Source: Bacteroides sp. (GTDB taxonomy: Bacteria; Bacteroidota; Bacteroidia; Bacteroidales; Bacteroidaceae). From it: a stretch of DNA of 64,000 bases. Of the stretch, positions 16,508-26,300 are shown one piece after another. The stretch is from assembly GCF_030151085.1 (NCBI RefSeq), contig NZ_JASLER010000099.1, positions 1 to 64,000 on the forward strand. Direction: 5' to 3'. Under the pieces are notes generated by a model. The model saw nothing but the letters and a program-made list of their open reading frames with translations, had not been told where the DNA came from and did not search any database. Every line of letters begins with the position of its first letter. Position 1 is the first letter of the stretch. The position numbers were made by a program, and so were the translations under genes.

Positions 16508-17524
16508 ATGAAGAAATTCTCATTAACTCTTTGCTTGGGTATTCTATCTGCTTTATTTTGCCAGGCACAGGTCTCTCCTTTGAAGTTTAATAAGAACGGA
16601 GAGTTTAAAATCGTTCAGTTTACAGATGTACATTACCAGTTTCATAATCCTGCATCGGCCATTGCTCTGAAACGCATCAACGAAGTGCTCGATGCCGAGC
16701 GTCCCGATTTGGTTGTTTTCTCGGGTGACGTGGTTTATGCTGCACCTGCCGATACGGCTATGCGTGCAGTGTTATCTTGCGTTTCTTCCCGTAAGATACC
16801 TTTTGTAGTGACTTTTGGTAATCATGATAACGAACAAGGAAAATCCCGTTCCGAATTGTATGATATCATTCGCTCTATACCTTTCAACATCCAACCGGAC
16901 CGGGGCAATGTTGATTCTCCCGATTATATCCTTCCACTTAAATCTTCTGACGGAAAGAAAGATGCAGCTCTGCTTTATTGCCTTGACTCGCACTCATATT
17001 CCAAACTACCTGATGTGAAAGGATATGATTGGCTTACTTTTGACCAAGTTAATTGGTATCGCCAGCAAAGCGCCGCTTATACCGCAAAGAATGGCGGACA
17101 ACCTCTTCCTGCATTGGCGTTCTTCCACATCCCCCTGCCCGAATATAACGAAGCAGCTGCTGACGAAAATGCCATTATGGTAGGTACCCGTATGGAAAAA
17201 GCATGCGCTCCTGCACTGAATACCGGCATGTTTGCTGCTATGAAAGAAGCAGGCGACGTGATGGGTACGTTTGTTGGACACGACCATGACAATGACTACG
17301 CTGTGATGTGGAAAGGTATACTTTTAGCTTACGGTCGTTTTACCGGAGGTAATACCGAGTACAATCACTTGTCAAACGGTGCACGCGTCATCCTGATGAA
17401 GGAAGGTGCTCGTACTTTCACCACTTGGATTCATTTGAAAGGCGGTGAGATAATAGACAAGACTGTATATCCTGAAAGTTTCGTGAAAGATGATTGGCGC
17501 AAGCGCCCGTTGGTAACAGAATAA
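16508..17524 (+). CDS. Secreted calcineurin-like metallophosphoesterase
   Basis: This 338-residue protein has a signal peptide (MKKFSLTLCLGILSALFCQA) and a complete dinuclear metallophosphoesterase core in order: QFTDVHYQ, VVFSGDVVY, TFGNHDNE, FFHIPLPEY and GTFVGHDHDND. The arrangement resembles the group related to plant purple acid phosphatase 29 and yeast Dcr2. It probably cleaves phosphate esters in the periplasm or at the cell surface. It lies 30 bp after ispF and may share its transcript. Confidence 0.88.
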   Translation: MKKFSLTLCLGILSALFCQAQVSPLKFNKNGEFKIVQFTDVHYQFHNPASAIALKRINEVLDAERPDLVVFSGDVVYAAPADTAMRAVLSCVSSRKIPFVVTFGNHDNEQGKSRSELYDIIRSIPFNIQPDRGNVDSPDYILPLKSSDGKKDAALLYCLDSHSYSKLPDVKGYDWLTFDQVNWYRQQSAAYTAKNGGQPLPALAFFHIPLPEYNEAAADENAIMVGTRMEKACAPALNTGMFAAMKEAGDVMGTFVGHDHDNDYAVMWKGILLAYGRFTGGNTEYNHLSNGARVILMKEGARTFTTWIHLKGGEIIDKTVYPESFVKDDWRKRPLVTE

Positions 17525-17539
17525 GGGACATCTATTTAT

Positions 17540-17547
17540 TAATTTTG
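17540..17547 (+). promoter_or_regulatory. Promoter -7 box for the Gfo/Idh/MocA gene
   Basis: TAATTTTG matches TAnnTTTG, 20 bp before the ATG at 17567. Confidence 0.45.
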
Positions 17548-17566
17548 TCGGAAAAGTGTCATACTT

Positions 17567-18625
17567 ATGAATAAGATCAGAACCGGATTAGCAGCATACG
17601 GAATGTCAGGGCAGGTATTTCATGCTCCTTTTGTTTCGACGAACCCTCATTTCGAGTTGAGTGTAGTAACCGAACGCACTAAAGACTTGTCCCGGCAGAG
17701 ATATCCTGATGTCACTATTGTTCGTAGTTATGAAGAACTGATAGACAGGAAAGAGCTGGATCTGATCATTGTCAATACGCCTGATAGCACTCATTATGAA
17801 TATACCCGTCGTGCTCTTGAAGCCGGCAAACATGTGATCGTAGAAAAACCTTTCACCACTACAGTAGAACAAGCCGAGGAACTCGTCGCTCTAGCTTCTG
17901 AAAAAGGACTCACACTGAGCGTTTATCAAAACCGCAGATGGGATAGTGATTTTCTTACTGTAAAGGAAATACTCTCGAAAGGTTTGTTGGGACGCCTTGT
18001 CGAGTTTGAATCTACTTTTCCCCGTTACCGCAATTTCATCAGACCCAATACCTGGAAAGAAACCGGTGAAAGTGGAGGAGGGTTGACCTATAACCTGGGT
18101 TCGCATGTCATAGATCAGGCAGTGCAGCTATTGGGCATACCCGAAGCTGTTTTTGCCGATATTGCAACCATGCGCGATGGCGGCAAAGTGGACGATTATT
18201 TCATAATCCATCTTCTGCGTCCAATGAAAGCACCGGAAGTAAGAGTAACTTTGAAAGCCAGTTACCTGATGTGTGAAAATGAGCCGCGTTTTGTGCTGCA
18301 TGGTACCGAAGGTTCTTATGTAAAATATGGCCTTGATCCGCAAGAAGCCGATTTGACGAAAGGATTGTTACCCGATACGGTGCATTGGGGCGAAGAGGAC
18401 AAAACACTTTGGGGAATGCTCCATACTGAAAAAGGGGATCGGACTATTAGAGAAGTTTATCCAAGTCTTCCCGGTAATTATGCCGCTTTCTATGAGAATA
18501 TTTATCAGCATATTTGCAAAGGAGAACTTTTGCAAAGCGATGCACGTGGAGTCGTAGATGTTATTTGTTTGATAGAAGCGGCAAAAGAGAGTAGCCGGAC
18601 GCGCAGTATTGTGTCGCTTCTGTAA
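17567..18625 (+). CDS. Gfo/Idh/MocA-family NAD(P)-dependent oxidoreductase
   Basis: This 352-residue cytoplasmic enzyme has an N-terminal Rossmann domain (about 5-125) with GLAAYGMSGQVFHAPF, DLIIVNTPDSTHYEYTRRAL and the family lysine motif AGKHVIVEKPFTT. The C-terminal alpha/beta substrate domain includes GGGLTYNLGSHVIDQAVQLLG, which carries the catalytic-region histidine. Length and order resemble YhhX/IolW-like members; the sugar or cyclitol substrate cannot be assigned. It ends three bases from the convergent hypothetical gene. Confidence 0.9.
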   Translation: MNKIRTGLAAYGMSGQVFHAPFVSTNPHFELSVVTERTKDLSRQRYPDVTIVRSYEELIDRKELDLIIVNTPDSTHYEYTRRALEAGKHVIVEKPFTTTVEQAEELVALASEKGLTLSVYQNRRWDSDFLTVKEILSKGLLGRLVEFESTFPRYRNFIRPNTWKETGESGGGLTYNLGSHVIDQAVQLLGIPEAVFADIATMRDGGKVDDYFIIHLLRPMKAPEVRVTLKASYLMCENEPRFVLHGTEGSYVKYGLDPQEADLTKGLLPDTVHWGEEDKTLWGMLHTEKGDRTIREVYPSLPGNYAAFYENIYQHICKGELLQSDARGVVDVICLIEAAKESSRTRSIVSLL

Positions 18626-18628
18626 ATT

Positions 18629-19486
18629 TTAGGAAGGTTCTCCGAACTTTACATAATTGAGCCGGGTATACTTGTTATTCCCTACAGAATAGGTGCGTGC
18701 AATACGTGCCGAGGCTATATACACCGTCTCGCCTACTTCGAAAGCGTGCTCAACACTTGGTAGCTGGCATGATTCCCGGCTTGCGGTACGGGCATTAATG
18801 CGAAAGGTTACCAGATTTCCCGATGCATCTTTCAATTTTAATATTTGGCGGACATAGAAATAAGGAGTCATTCCTTTCAGTTGAGTCTTGTAAGGATCAT
18901 CCTCTATACGTACACTCTGTACGGTCAACGTCAGGTTTTCCACTTTATCTCCTTCTTTTCCAAGAAAGCGGTTGACTACGCGCTGGGAAGTCTGTTGCTT
19001 TTGAAAATCAAGATATACGGAGTAGTAGATTCTGGCGATTTCTACAAAGCGTTGTTGCTTGGGAATCCGGGGAGTGAATTTGAAGGCTATCCATGTCAGA
19101 TAGGCCGGATCGATCATCAGGATTTCATGCAGGAAGTGACCGTGGTATTTTCCAACGGATACGATATCATCTCCTTTGCTCTGCATACGTTTAGCGTTAT
19201 AATCTACTATTAGCAGGCAGCGGGAGGAGTAATAGCATAGGGTACTTGCCATCCGCAATGTCTCATGAATATCTACAGATAAAGTACGAATATAAAAGAT
19301 GGATTGGCGCTCGGACAGAGGCGAGTATATCCATAGTGTATATTGCGGATAATCGGGGCGGGGTAGTACTACGAAGTAAGCGCCTACTTCTTTAAAGGAG
19401 GCTCTCCCTCGATTGTATATGTTTAGTTTACTATACAAAGAGTCCTGCTCTGCCTGGGATATACCCGGAATTAAAGGATTCGCCAT
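18629..19486 (-). CDS. Conserved hypothetical protein with an ExoX C-terminal-like motif
   Basis: This 285-residue protein has no signal peptide once the start is set at 19486 (MANPLIPGISQAEQD). The upstream in-frame start at 19537 would overlap the promoter motif. The central segment VGKYHGHFLHEILMIDPAYL resembles the 'GKYKGK.l.eiP..YL.Wl' motif of the exodeoxyribonuclease X C-terminal-like domain. The region after residue 190 (NLTLTVQSVRIEDD, YFYVRQILKLKDASGNLVTF) looks like an OB-type beta fold. No full family was recognised. Nucleic-acid binding is a guess from these two resemblances. Confidence 0.6.
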   Translation of the reverse strand: MANPLIPGISQAEQDSLYSKLNIYNRGRASFKEVGAYFVVLPRPDYPQYTLWIYSPLSERQSIFYIRTLSVDIHETLRMASTLCYYSSRCLLIVDYNAKRMQSKGDDIVSVGKYHGHFLHEILMIDPAYLTWIAFKFTPRIPKQQRFVEIARIYYSVYLDFQKQQTSQRVVNRFLGKEGDKVENLTLTVQSVRIEDDPYKTQLKGMTPYFYVRQILKLKDASGNLVTFRINARTASRESCQLPSVEHAFEVGETVYIASARIARTYSVGNNKYTRLNYVKFGEPS

Positions 19487-19506
19487 ACGATGAATTATCT
19501 TTATTT

Positions 19507-19514
19507 CAAATATA
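19507..19514 (-). promoter_or_regulatory. Promoter -7 box for the ExoX-like hypothetical gene
   Basis: The minus-strand TATATTTG is a full TAnnTTTG match about 20 bp before the ATG at 19486. Confidence 0.45.
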
Positions 19515-19583
19515 AGAAATAGAAAGCAAATATCCAAGAATGGCGGGCCTTTTCTTTAGCAGAGGTATGGAAAGAAGTGTACT

Positions 19584-20639
19584 TTAGAAGCGAACCATTA
19601 ACTCCAATACAATTTTATCTTGTTCCGATTCTTTGGCAATACTATGCTTGGCGTAGAAATATTTCTCGTAGTTCAATCTGATATCGCTTTGAAAAGCTTT
19701 GCCAAGACTGAAGGTGATACCTCCTGTTACACGATGGCGTTTGTAGTCGGTGGCAATTAACGCACCTGTTTCAGAATCAGTTGTCTTACCATCACTTTGG
19801 TCGGTCATCATGTCGTAGCGGGCAAGGAAAGACATCTTTTTGAATGTCTTGCGAAGCGGAAGATCATAATTGACAAAGGTATTTACTGCCTGTACGTTGC
19901 CGAATGCATTGTCCGAATAACTTTTGTACAAGTATTCCCCTTCGATGTGGAATCGGTTGAATTCGTAATAAGCGCCGATGTCGTAAGATTGCATACGTAC
20001 TTTTTCCGGCTGAATGCTTTGTATGCTTAATGTGAGGTTCATCCCTTTGGTAAAGAGAAATTGAGCTTTGGCAGAGTAGTTTACTTCTTTGTGCCATTCT
20101 TTCTGGTTTGTTAGACCGGAACCATTGAAAAGTCCACCTTCTACCGTGATAGGTAGGTCGGTAGGTAAGGTGTAGCCCAAAGTAACACCGACATCACGCA
20201 CATTACCTACCTGCTTGGCTATAAAAGAGCGGTTGGCGAAATATTGTTGATGAGGCGAACGATGGGCATCAATCGTGAAAGGTACACGCATCTGACCGGC
20301 TGTGACTGTAAGCCCATCTGTTGGGAAAAGGCGAGCGTAAGCATCCAGCATCTTGATTTGGCCTTCGTCGGAAAGGTCAATTTCGGCTTTATAGGCAACG
20401 CTGGGTAATACATTTCCTGTTATACTTACGCGGGCATTACGTACTTCAAAACGTCCGGCTCCCATGGTAGGCTGGTATTCGTATTTAGCCCGGATAGTTC
20501 CATGTATTTCAGGAAGATAGTCTTTGGTTTCCAACTTCTCTTTTTCAATCTTCTTTCCATCTTCGTTACTTGACTTTTCCTGGGCGTTTGCTATCAATGG
20601 CAGCAGAGCGATAAACAGCATGAATGCGCTTTTCTTCAT
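19584..20639 (-). CDS. OprO/OprP-like outer-membrane porin
   Basis: This 351-residue protein has a signal peptide (MKKSAFMLFIALLPLIANAQ) and a series of amphipathic beta strands ending in the aromatic LELMVRF. This is typical of 16-strand phosphate-selective-type porins (Porin_O_P). Typical family stretches are EIHGTIRAKYEYQPTMGAGRFEVRNAR and RHRVTGGITFSLGKAF-like strands. The true ion or solute preference cannot be inferred. The start at 20639 is chosen because the signal peptide begins there. It is transcribed divergently from the GH74 gene. Confidence 0.82.
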   Translation of the reverse strand: MKKSAFMLFIALLPLIANAQEKSSNEDGKKIEKEKLETKDYLPEIHGTIRAKYEYQPTMGAGRFEVRNARVSITGNVLPSVAYKAEIDLSDEGQIKMLDAYARLFPTDGLTVTAGQMRVPFTIDAHRSPHQQYFANRSFIAKQVGNVRDVGVTLGYTLPTDLPITVEGGLFNGSGLTNQKEWHKEVNYSAKAQFLFTKGMNLTLSIQSIQPEKVRMQSYDIGAYYEFNRFHIEGEYLYKSYSDNAFGNVQAVNTFVNYDLPLRKTFKKMSFLARYDMMTDQSDGKTTDSETGALIATDYKRHRVTGGITFSLGKAFQSDIRLNYEKYFYAKHSIAKESEQDKIVLELMVRF

Positions 20640-20876
20640 AAAATCGTTGTTGTCTATTAATTTATGGCTGCAAAGTTCGGACACAGGTGTTATGTTGTTG
20701 TGTCATAAATATTGCGTTTTTGTTACAAAAGCTCTTGGGATCAAAAGAATAGTAGGGTATCATTTTAATCATTTTGTGGGTTAGTTTAGTTTTGATGTCT
20801 GTGTAATGTATTGATTGTTAGTGTAGTTTATGATAGGGCTTAAATGTTTCTACTCGAAATATCAATGAAATATTTC

Positions 20877-20884
20877 TATCTTTG
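20877..20884 (+). promoter_or_regulatory. Promoter -7 box for the GH74-type gene
   Basis: TATCTTTG matches TAnnTTTG and precedes the ATG at 20927 by 42 bp. Confidence 0.55.
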
Positions 20885-20926
20885 AGAAGTAATTAGTGAA
20901 ACAATAAGCTATAAACATTGATACTT

Positions 20927-23221
20927 ATGAGAAAACACTCGCTTTTGTTGGGATTGGTATTGCTGATGGGCACTATGCCTGTACTTGCTCAAGAAATACA
21001 GCCTGTAAAGGTAGTACCCTACGAATGGAAGAATGTACCGATAGTCGGTGGTGGTTTTGTAGATGGAATAATCTTTCATCCTACTGCTCCTGATGTTCGT
21101 TATTGCCGCACGGATATGGGAGGCGCTTATCGTTGGGATACTTCCGCCGGGCGTTGGGTGGCTTTACTAGATTGGATTAGCTTGGATGAAAGCAATCTAC
21201 AAGGCATAGAGAGCATTGCTATCGATCCTCAGAATGCAGATAATGTATATATAGCTTGTGGAACATACACCAGCAGCTCTAATGGTGCTATACTATATTC
21301 ATATAATGGTGGCAAAACTTTCACTCGTGTTGATGTACCATTCACTATGGGAGGAAATGAAAACGGGCGTGGTAATGGTGAACGAATGATGGTTGATCCG
21401 CAGAACGGTAATATTATCTACATGGGTACCCGTCTACATGGTTTGTGGCGCAGTATGGACAAAGGACAAAGCTGGTCGAGAGTTACCTCTTTCCCCGATG
21501 TTACGGAGCATCTTGATCCTAATGACCGTGCCGGGTGGATGAATCGGGGGAGTGGAATAATCAGTGTTGTTTTTGGTGCTCAGGGTAAGGAAAATGCGGA
21601 GGTAACTAAAGAGATTTATGTGGCAGTCTCGTTGATGGGACGCAATAATTTGTATGTAAGCCATGATGCCGGTACGAGTTGGCAACCGGTGGAAGGGCAA
21701 CCTATTCAATACCGTCCTACGCACATGGTATTATCTACCGATAATCAGTTGATAATTACCTATGGCGATAGTCCCGGTCCAAGTCAGATGGAAGATGGAG
21801 GTGTATGGAAGTACGATGTAGCTAAAAAGAAATGGGCGGATATCTCACCTGTTCAGTTGAAAAAGGGCGAAAAGGCAGGATTTGGTTATGCAGCGGTATC
21901 CATTGATACTCGTAACCCTAAACATGTGATTGTAAGTACCCATTGCTTAGGTGGTAAACATAACTTCCATAGTGATGAAATGTTTCGCACTACCGATGGC
22001 GGCAAGCATTGGAAGCCTATTTTTAAAACCGGCTATGAATATGATTGTTCAAAAGCACCTTATGTGAAGGTAGCTCCATTGCACTGGATGTTCGATATAG
22101 AAATAGATCCTGCCAATCCCGAGCATGCACTGTTCACTACAGGTTTTGGGGGTTGGGAAACATTTAATCTTTCGGCTGTTGAACGGAAAGAACCTGTTAA
22201 ATGGAGCATTATGTCTACGGGCATTGAAGAAACCGTTCCCCTTGAACTTTATGCTCCTGAGAAAGGTGCCCGTCTCCTATCAGGAGTTGGTGATTATGGT
22301 GGCTTTACACATTTCGACCTCGATCGCCCTGATCCATTGGGTAGTCATGGAAATCCTCATTTCGGTAATACGAATGGTGTAACCGGTGCTTGGTTGAAAC
22401 AAGAATTAATTGTCAGAGTTGGTACAATCTTTGGCTATCAGCCCGGTGCCCGTACGATCGCTTATTCCGAAGACGGTGGCAGAAACTGGGAAATGTGTGC
22501 TTCTGTTCCTGTAGAGAAAGCCCGAAACGGTCATATTGCCGTATCAGCTGATGGCTCCTCCTGGATTTGGACACCCGATCATTCCGAGGCTTATCTTACT
22601 CGTGATAAAGGTACTACTTGGCAGCCTTGTCAAGGTTTGCCCAAGAATATCCGTGTGGTTGCAGATAAAGTAAACTCCAAATGTTTTTATGCCGTGGATG
22701 CTGTTTCCGAGATTCTATATCATAGTGAAGATGGCGGTGCCACTTTTCAAACTGATACCTTGCATCTGACTGTAAAAAAGAACCTACGTGGCAGTACTAA
22801 TACTCCTTTGCGTAGAGCTGATCCTCGTGGTGGACAAGACCGTATCTATTCTACTCCCGGCTATGAAAAAGATTTGTGGATTGCTGCTTATGACGGTCTT
22901 TATCATTCTACCTCGCAAGAAGGATTTGACTTCCGTGCTTTAGATAAGGTACGTACTATTTATGCTTTTGGCTTCGGTAAAGCAAAACCGGGCAATGATT
23001 ATCCTACCTTATATATAATAGGTGTAATCAACGGTCAATACGGTTTCTTCCGTTCCGATGACGCTGCGGTTTCCTGGGTACGCATAAATGACGATGCAAA
23101 CCAGTATGGGCTGGTGCTTCATATCTGTGGGGATATGCAGGAATATGGCCGGGTGTATATAGGTACGCATGGGCGGGGAATTGTAACAGGTGTACCGACT
23201 ACCTTGCAAAATGCCAAATGA
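20927..23221 (+). CDS. GH74-type xyloglucanase-like glycoside hydrolase (tandem seven-blade propellers)
   Basis: This 764-residue secreted protein has a signal peptide ending near VLAQ, then YEWKNVPIVGGGFVDGIIFHP, RTDMGGAYRWD, GGNENGRGNGERMMVDP and GTRLHGLWRSMDKGQSW. These are the hallmark strings of family GH74, which cleaves xyloglucan or related beta-1,4-glucans. By comparison with characterised members, the catalytic aspartates are probably Asp63 (in RTDMGG) and Asp456 (in GVGDYGGFTH). Repeated Asp-box-like turns (SEDGGRNW, SRDKGTTW-like) mark the propeller blades. The start at 20927 (ATG) replaces an upstream TTG in frame. An HTCS gene follows after about 100 bp. The sequence is likely accessory carbohydrate machinery. 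Confidence 0.88.
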   Translation: MRKHSLLLGLVLLMGTMPVLAQEIQPVKVVPYEWKNVPIVGGGFVDGIIFHPTAPDVRYCRTDMGGAYRWDTSAGRWVALLDWISLDESNLQGIESIAIDPQNADNVYIACGTYTSSSNGAILYSYNGGKTFTRVDVPFTMGGNENGRGNGERMMVDPQNGNIIYMGTRLHGLWRSMDKGQSWSRVTSFPDVTEHLDPNDRAGWMNRGSGIISVVFGAQGKENAEVTKEIYVAVSLMGRNNLYVSHDAGTSWQPVEGQPIQYRPTHMVLSTDNQLIITYGDSPGPSQMEDGGVWKYDVAKKKWADISPVQLKKGEKAGFGYAAVSIDTRNPKHVIVSTHCLGGKHNFHSDEMFRTTDGGKHWKPIFKTGYEYDCSKAPYVKVAPLHWMFDIEIDPANPEHALFTTGFGGWETFNLSAVERKEPVKWSIMSTGIEETVPLELYAPEKGARLLSGVGDYGGFTHFDLDRPDPLGSHGNPHFGNTNGVTGAWLKQELIVRVGTIFGYQPGARTIAYSEDGGRNWEMCASVPVEKARNGHIAVSADGSSWIWTPDHSEAYLTRDKGTTWQPCQGLPKNIRVVADKVNSKCFYAVDAVSEILYHSEDGGATFQTDTLHLTVKKNLRGSTNTPLRRADPRGGQDRIYSTPGYEKDLWIAAYDGLYHSTSQEGFDFRALDKVRTIYAFGFGKAKPGNDYPTLYIIGVINGQYGFFRSDDAAVSWVRINDDANQYGLVLHICGDMQEYGRVYIGTHGRGIVTGVPTTLQNAK

Positions 23222-23283
23222 GTGAAGTTGTTTAGTAACTGACAATAAAGAAGTATTTATATAGGAACAATCTCTTTTTTCCT

Positions 23284-23291
23284 TATTTTTG
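23284..23291 (+). promoter_or_regulatory. Promoter -7 box for the HTCS gene
   Basis: TATTTTTG matches TAnnTTTG, 34 bp before the HTCS ATG at 23326. Confidence 0.5.
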
Positions 23292-23325
23292 CATTCTAGT
23301 GAATAAACGGAAAAAGAGAATACTA

Positions 23326-26300
23326 ATGAAAAACCGAATCATATTCCTGCTTCTTTTACTATTTAGCATTCTTCCTGCAAATGCCGAATACTTTCGTAAT
23401 TTGAGTTTGCAAAATGGTTTGTCTCAACCATCGGTGTTGAGTATTACCCAAGATGGATTGGGAAGAATGTGGTTTGGGACACAGGAAGGCATCAATATGT
23501 ATGATGGGGAACAGATAACCTACGTCAAAGGCATGATAACCAATACACGGGGAGACAGCCTTTGGATTGGGAATTATGTTCCTTTCATTGTTCACGATGA
23601 TGATGGAAATATTTTCTTTATTGCCGACAATAATCTGTTTGGCTATGATATTCGTACATCCGCTTATAAGCAATATACATCAGGCGGTGTTACTACGGCT
23701 TTGGCTGCTTACCAGAACGAGATTTGGTATACCTGTAATGACTCTCTTTTTACCTATGACCGCCAGCAGGTATGTTCCCGTTTTAAACTCGAATTACCTT
23801 CCCATACCATCAATACACTGACTATTAGAGCGAATACTATTTATGTAGGCATGGCAGACGGTCTTTGTGTTATCCCTCGGAACGCCTTGACGCAATTGCG
23901 CTTTATGCTCAAGGATACTGATATATACAGTGTCTTTGAAAGTTCGGAAAAAGAGGTTTGGATCGGTACGCGTATGCAGGGGTTATACAGGCTCAAAAAC
24001 AATGCACTGCAAATGGTTCCCCAGACGTCTACCGGTAACATTGGTATCCGAAATCCACAGATACGTGCGTTCGTAGAAGATGATGAACACAACATTTGGT
24101 TCGGAACTTTTGCCGGATTACAGAAATATGACGTCCGGAAGCAGACTTATACCATGATTCAGATTCCTCAATATGTAGGAGGCTTGAATCATCCCTCTAT
24201 CTTTTCGCTTTATCAAGACCGGCAAGGAACTATATGGATTGGAAGTTACTACGGTGGCGTAAATTATTTCAGTCCCGACCATAGCGGGGTTGTACATTAT
24301 GATTATCAGACCGGCAATCAATCCAATCTTTATTATTCATACATCGGTGAGATGGTGGAAGATAAACATGCTAACCTTTGGATCAGTACCGATGGAGGAG
24401 GCATAAGCTGTGTCAACGAAAATTGGGAATTGGTACACCAGTTTGCAGCGGGCAATCAGAATTCTATTCCTTATAATAATATTAAAAGTATCTGTTATGA
24501 CCCTGAGAATGATTATCTGTATATCGGTACTCATTTAGGAGGGTTGTCCCGCTACGATATCCGGAAGAAACAATTCTATAATTACCAGAATTACCCCTCC
24601 GGGGATTCACCAACTCCGCATAACTTCATTTATCAAGTGAAAATGTGGAATGGCAAGCTATGTCTTTCTTCCCGCGAAGGTATCTTTATGCTCGATCCAG
24701 TGAGTAACCGTTTTACATTCTTGTTTAAACCACATTCATATTGTACTAACTTTGATATAGATGATAAAGGAAATTTCTACGCCAACCAAGCAGACAAAGT
24801 TCTGATTGTTTCTTTATCCGACCTGTCACAGAAAACCTCATTACGTTTACTCGAAATGGGCTATCAAGGGGGAATAGCCCGAATTCTGGCCACTCAAGAA
24901 GGTGCTTATATTTGTACGTTGGGTAACGGACTACTGTTTTATAATCGCCAAACGCAAAAAATCACTTCCTACAATACTGCTAACAGTACCTTGCCAAGCA
25001 ATTATTGCTACAATATAAAACGAACTACCAGCAACAAATTGATTCTTACCGGTGATCAGGGAATTATGCTATTCGATCCGGTAGAGCAAACTTTTATAAG
25101 ATTAGCGCAGAAGGAAATCTATCTTCGGGCACCTATTATTCGCGATTGTGGCATTTATGTATCTCACGCCAATAAAATCTATATCGGCGATACCAAAGGA
25201 GTCACTCTTTTGAATGAAGAAGAATTCCAAGCCTCTCAAGTAGAGATCAGTTCTCTTTATTTTTCAATGCTTCATGTTAATAACAAACTGATACAACCTT
25301 CTCCTGATGGGCAAATACTTACCGAAGCTCTACCTTTTGTGAAACAACTTACCTTGGATTCGGAGCAAAATAATCTGCTTATCAGGTTTGCCCACTCCGA
25401 TTATCAAAACAAACATGCCCAACAAGGGTTTGAGTATAAGTTGGAAGGCTTGGACAAGGTTTGGACTTACACTCCTGTTCCCGAAGCACGTTATACCAAT
25501 CTCGATCCAGGCAACTACACGTTATATGTACGCCTGGCGCATACTACCGATCAACCGCCTATTAGTCTGGCAATTCATATTGCAACTCCTTGGTATGCTA
25601 CGTGGTGGGCTTGGATATTATATTTGCTAACAATAGGTTCGGTAATAGCCTATTATGCATGGAACCGGATAACCAAACTCGCTTTGGCTTCCTCGTTGGA
25701 AAAGGAACGTATTGAAAAGCGGCATATTGAAGAACTGAACCATGCCAAACTCGTGTTCTTTACCAATGTAAGCCATGAGTTCCGCACACCTTTGACACTG
25801 ATTGTAAGTCATATAGATACGCTGCTACAGAGCCAGTTACTACCTCCGCAAGTATACAATAAGATACTAAAAATAAAACAGAGTTCGCAGCGGATGACCA
25901 ATCTGGTGTCTGAACTTTTGGACTTCAGACGCTTTACGCAGAACCGTTTCACACTACAAATCGGAAAGGGGGACATAGCCAAGTTCTTGAAAGAGATTTA
26001 TTTGTCATTTAGCGATTATGCCCATCAGGCTAATATTCGTTATCAGTTCCTCTGTAATCCGGTAGAGATAGTATGCTGGTTTGATGCCAAACAGTTGGAG
26101 AAGGTGTTCTTCAATCTCCTCTCGAACGCTTTTAAATATACACCTGAAGGAGGTGAAATTGGCATAACGGTTAGTACAGAGAGTGGTAATGTGAAAATAC
26201 AGATTTACGATACGGGCTGTGGTATCTCGGATTCGGATACAGTTCGTATCTTCGACCGCTTTTACCAGGCGGATAATCAGCAGGGCACGGAACAGTCACC

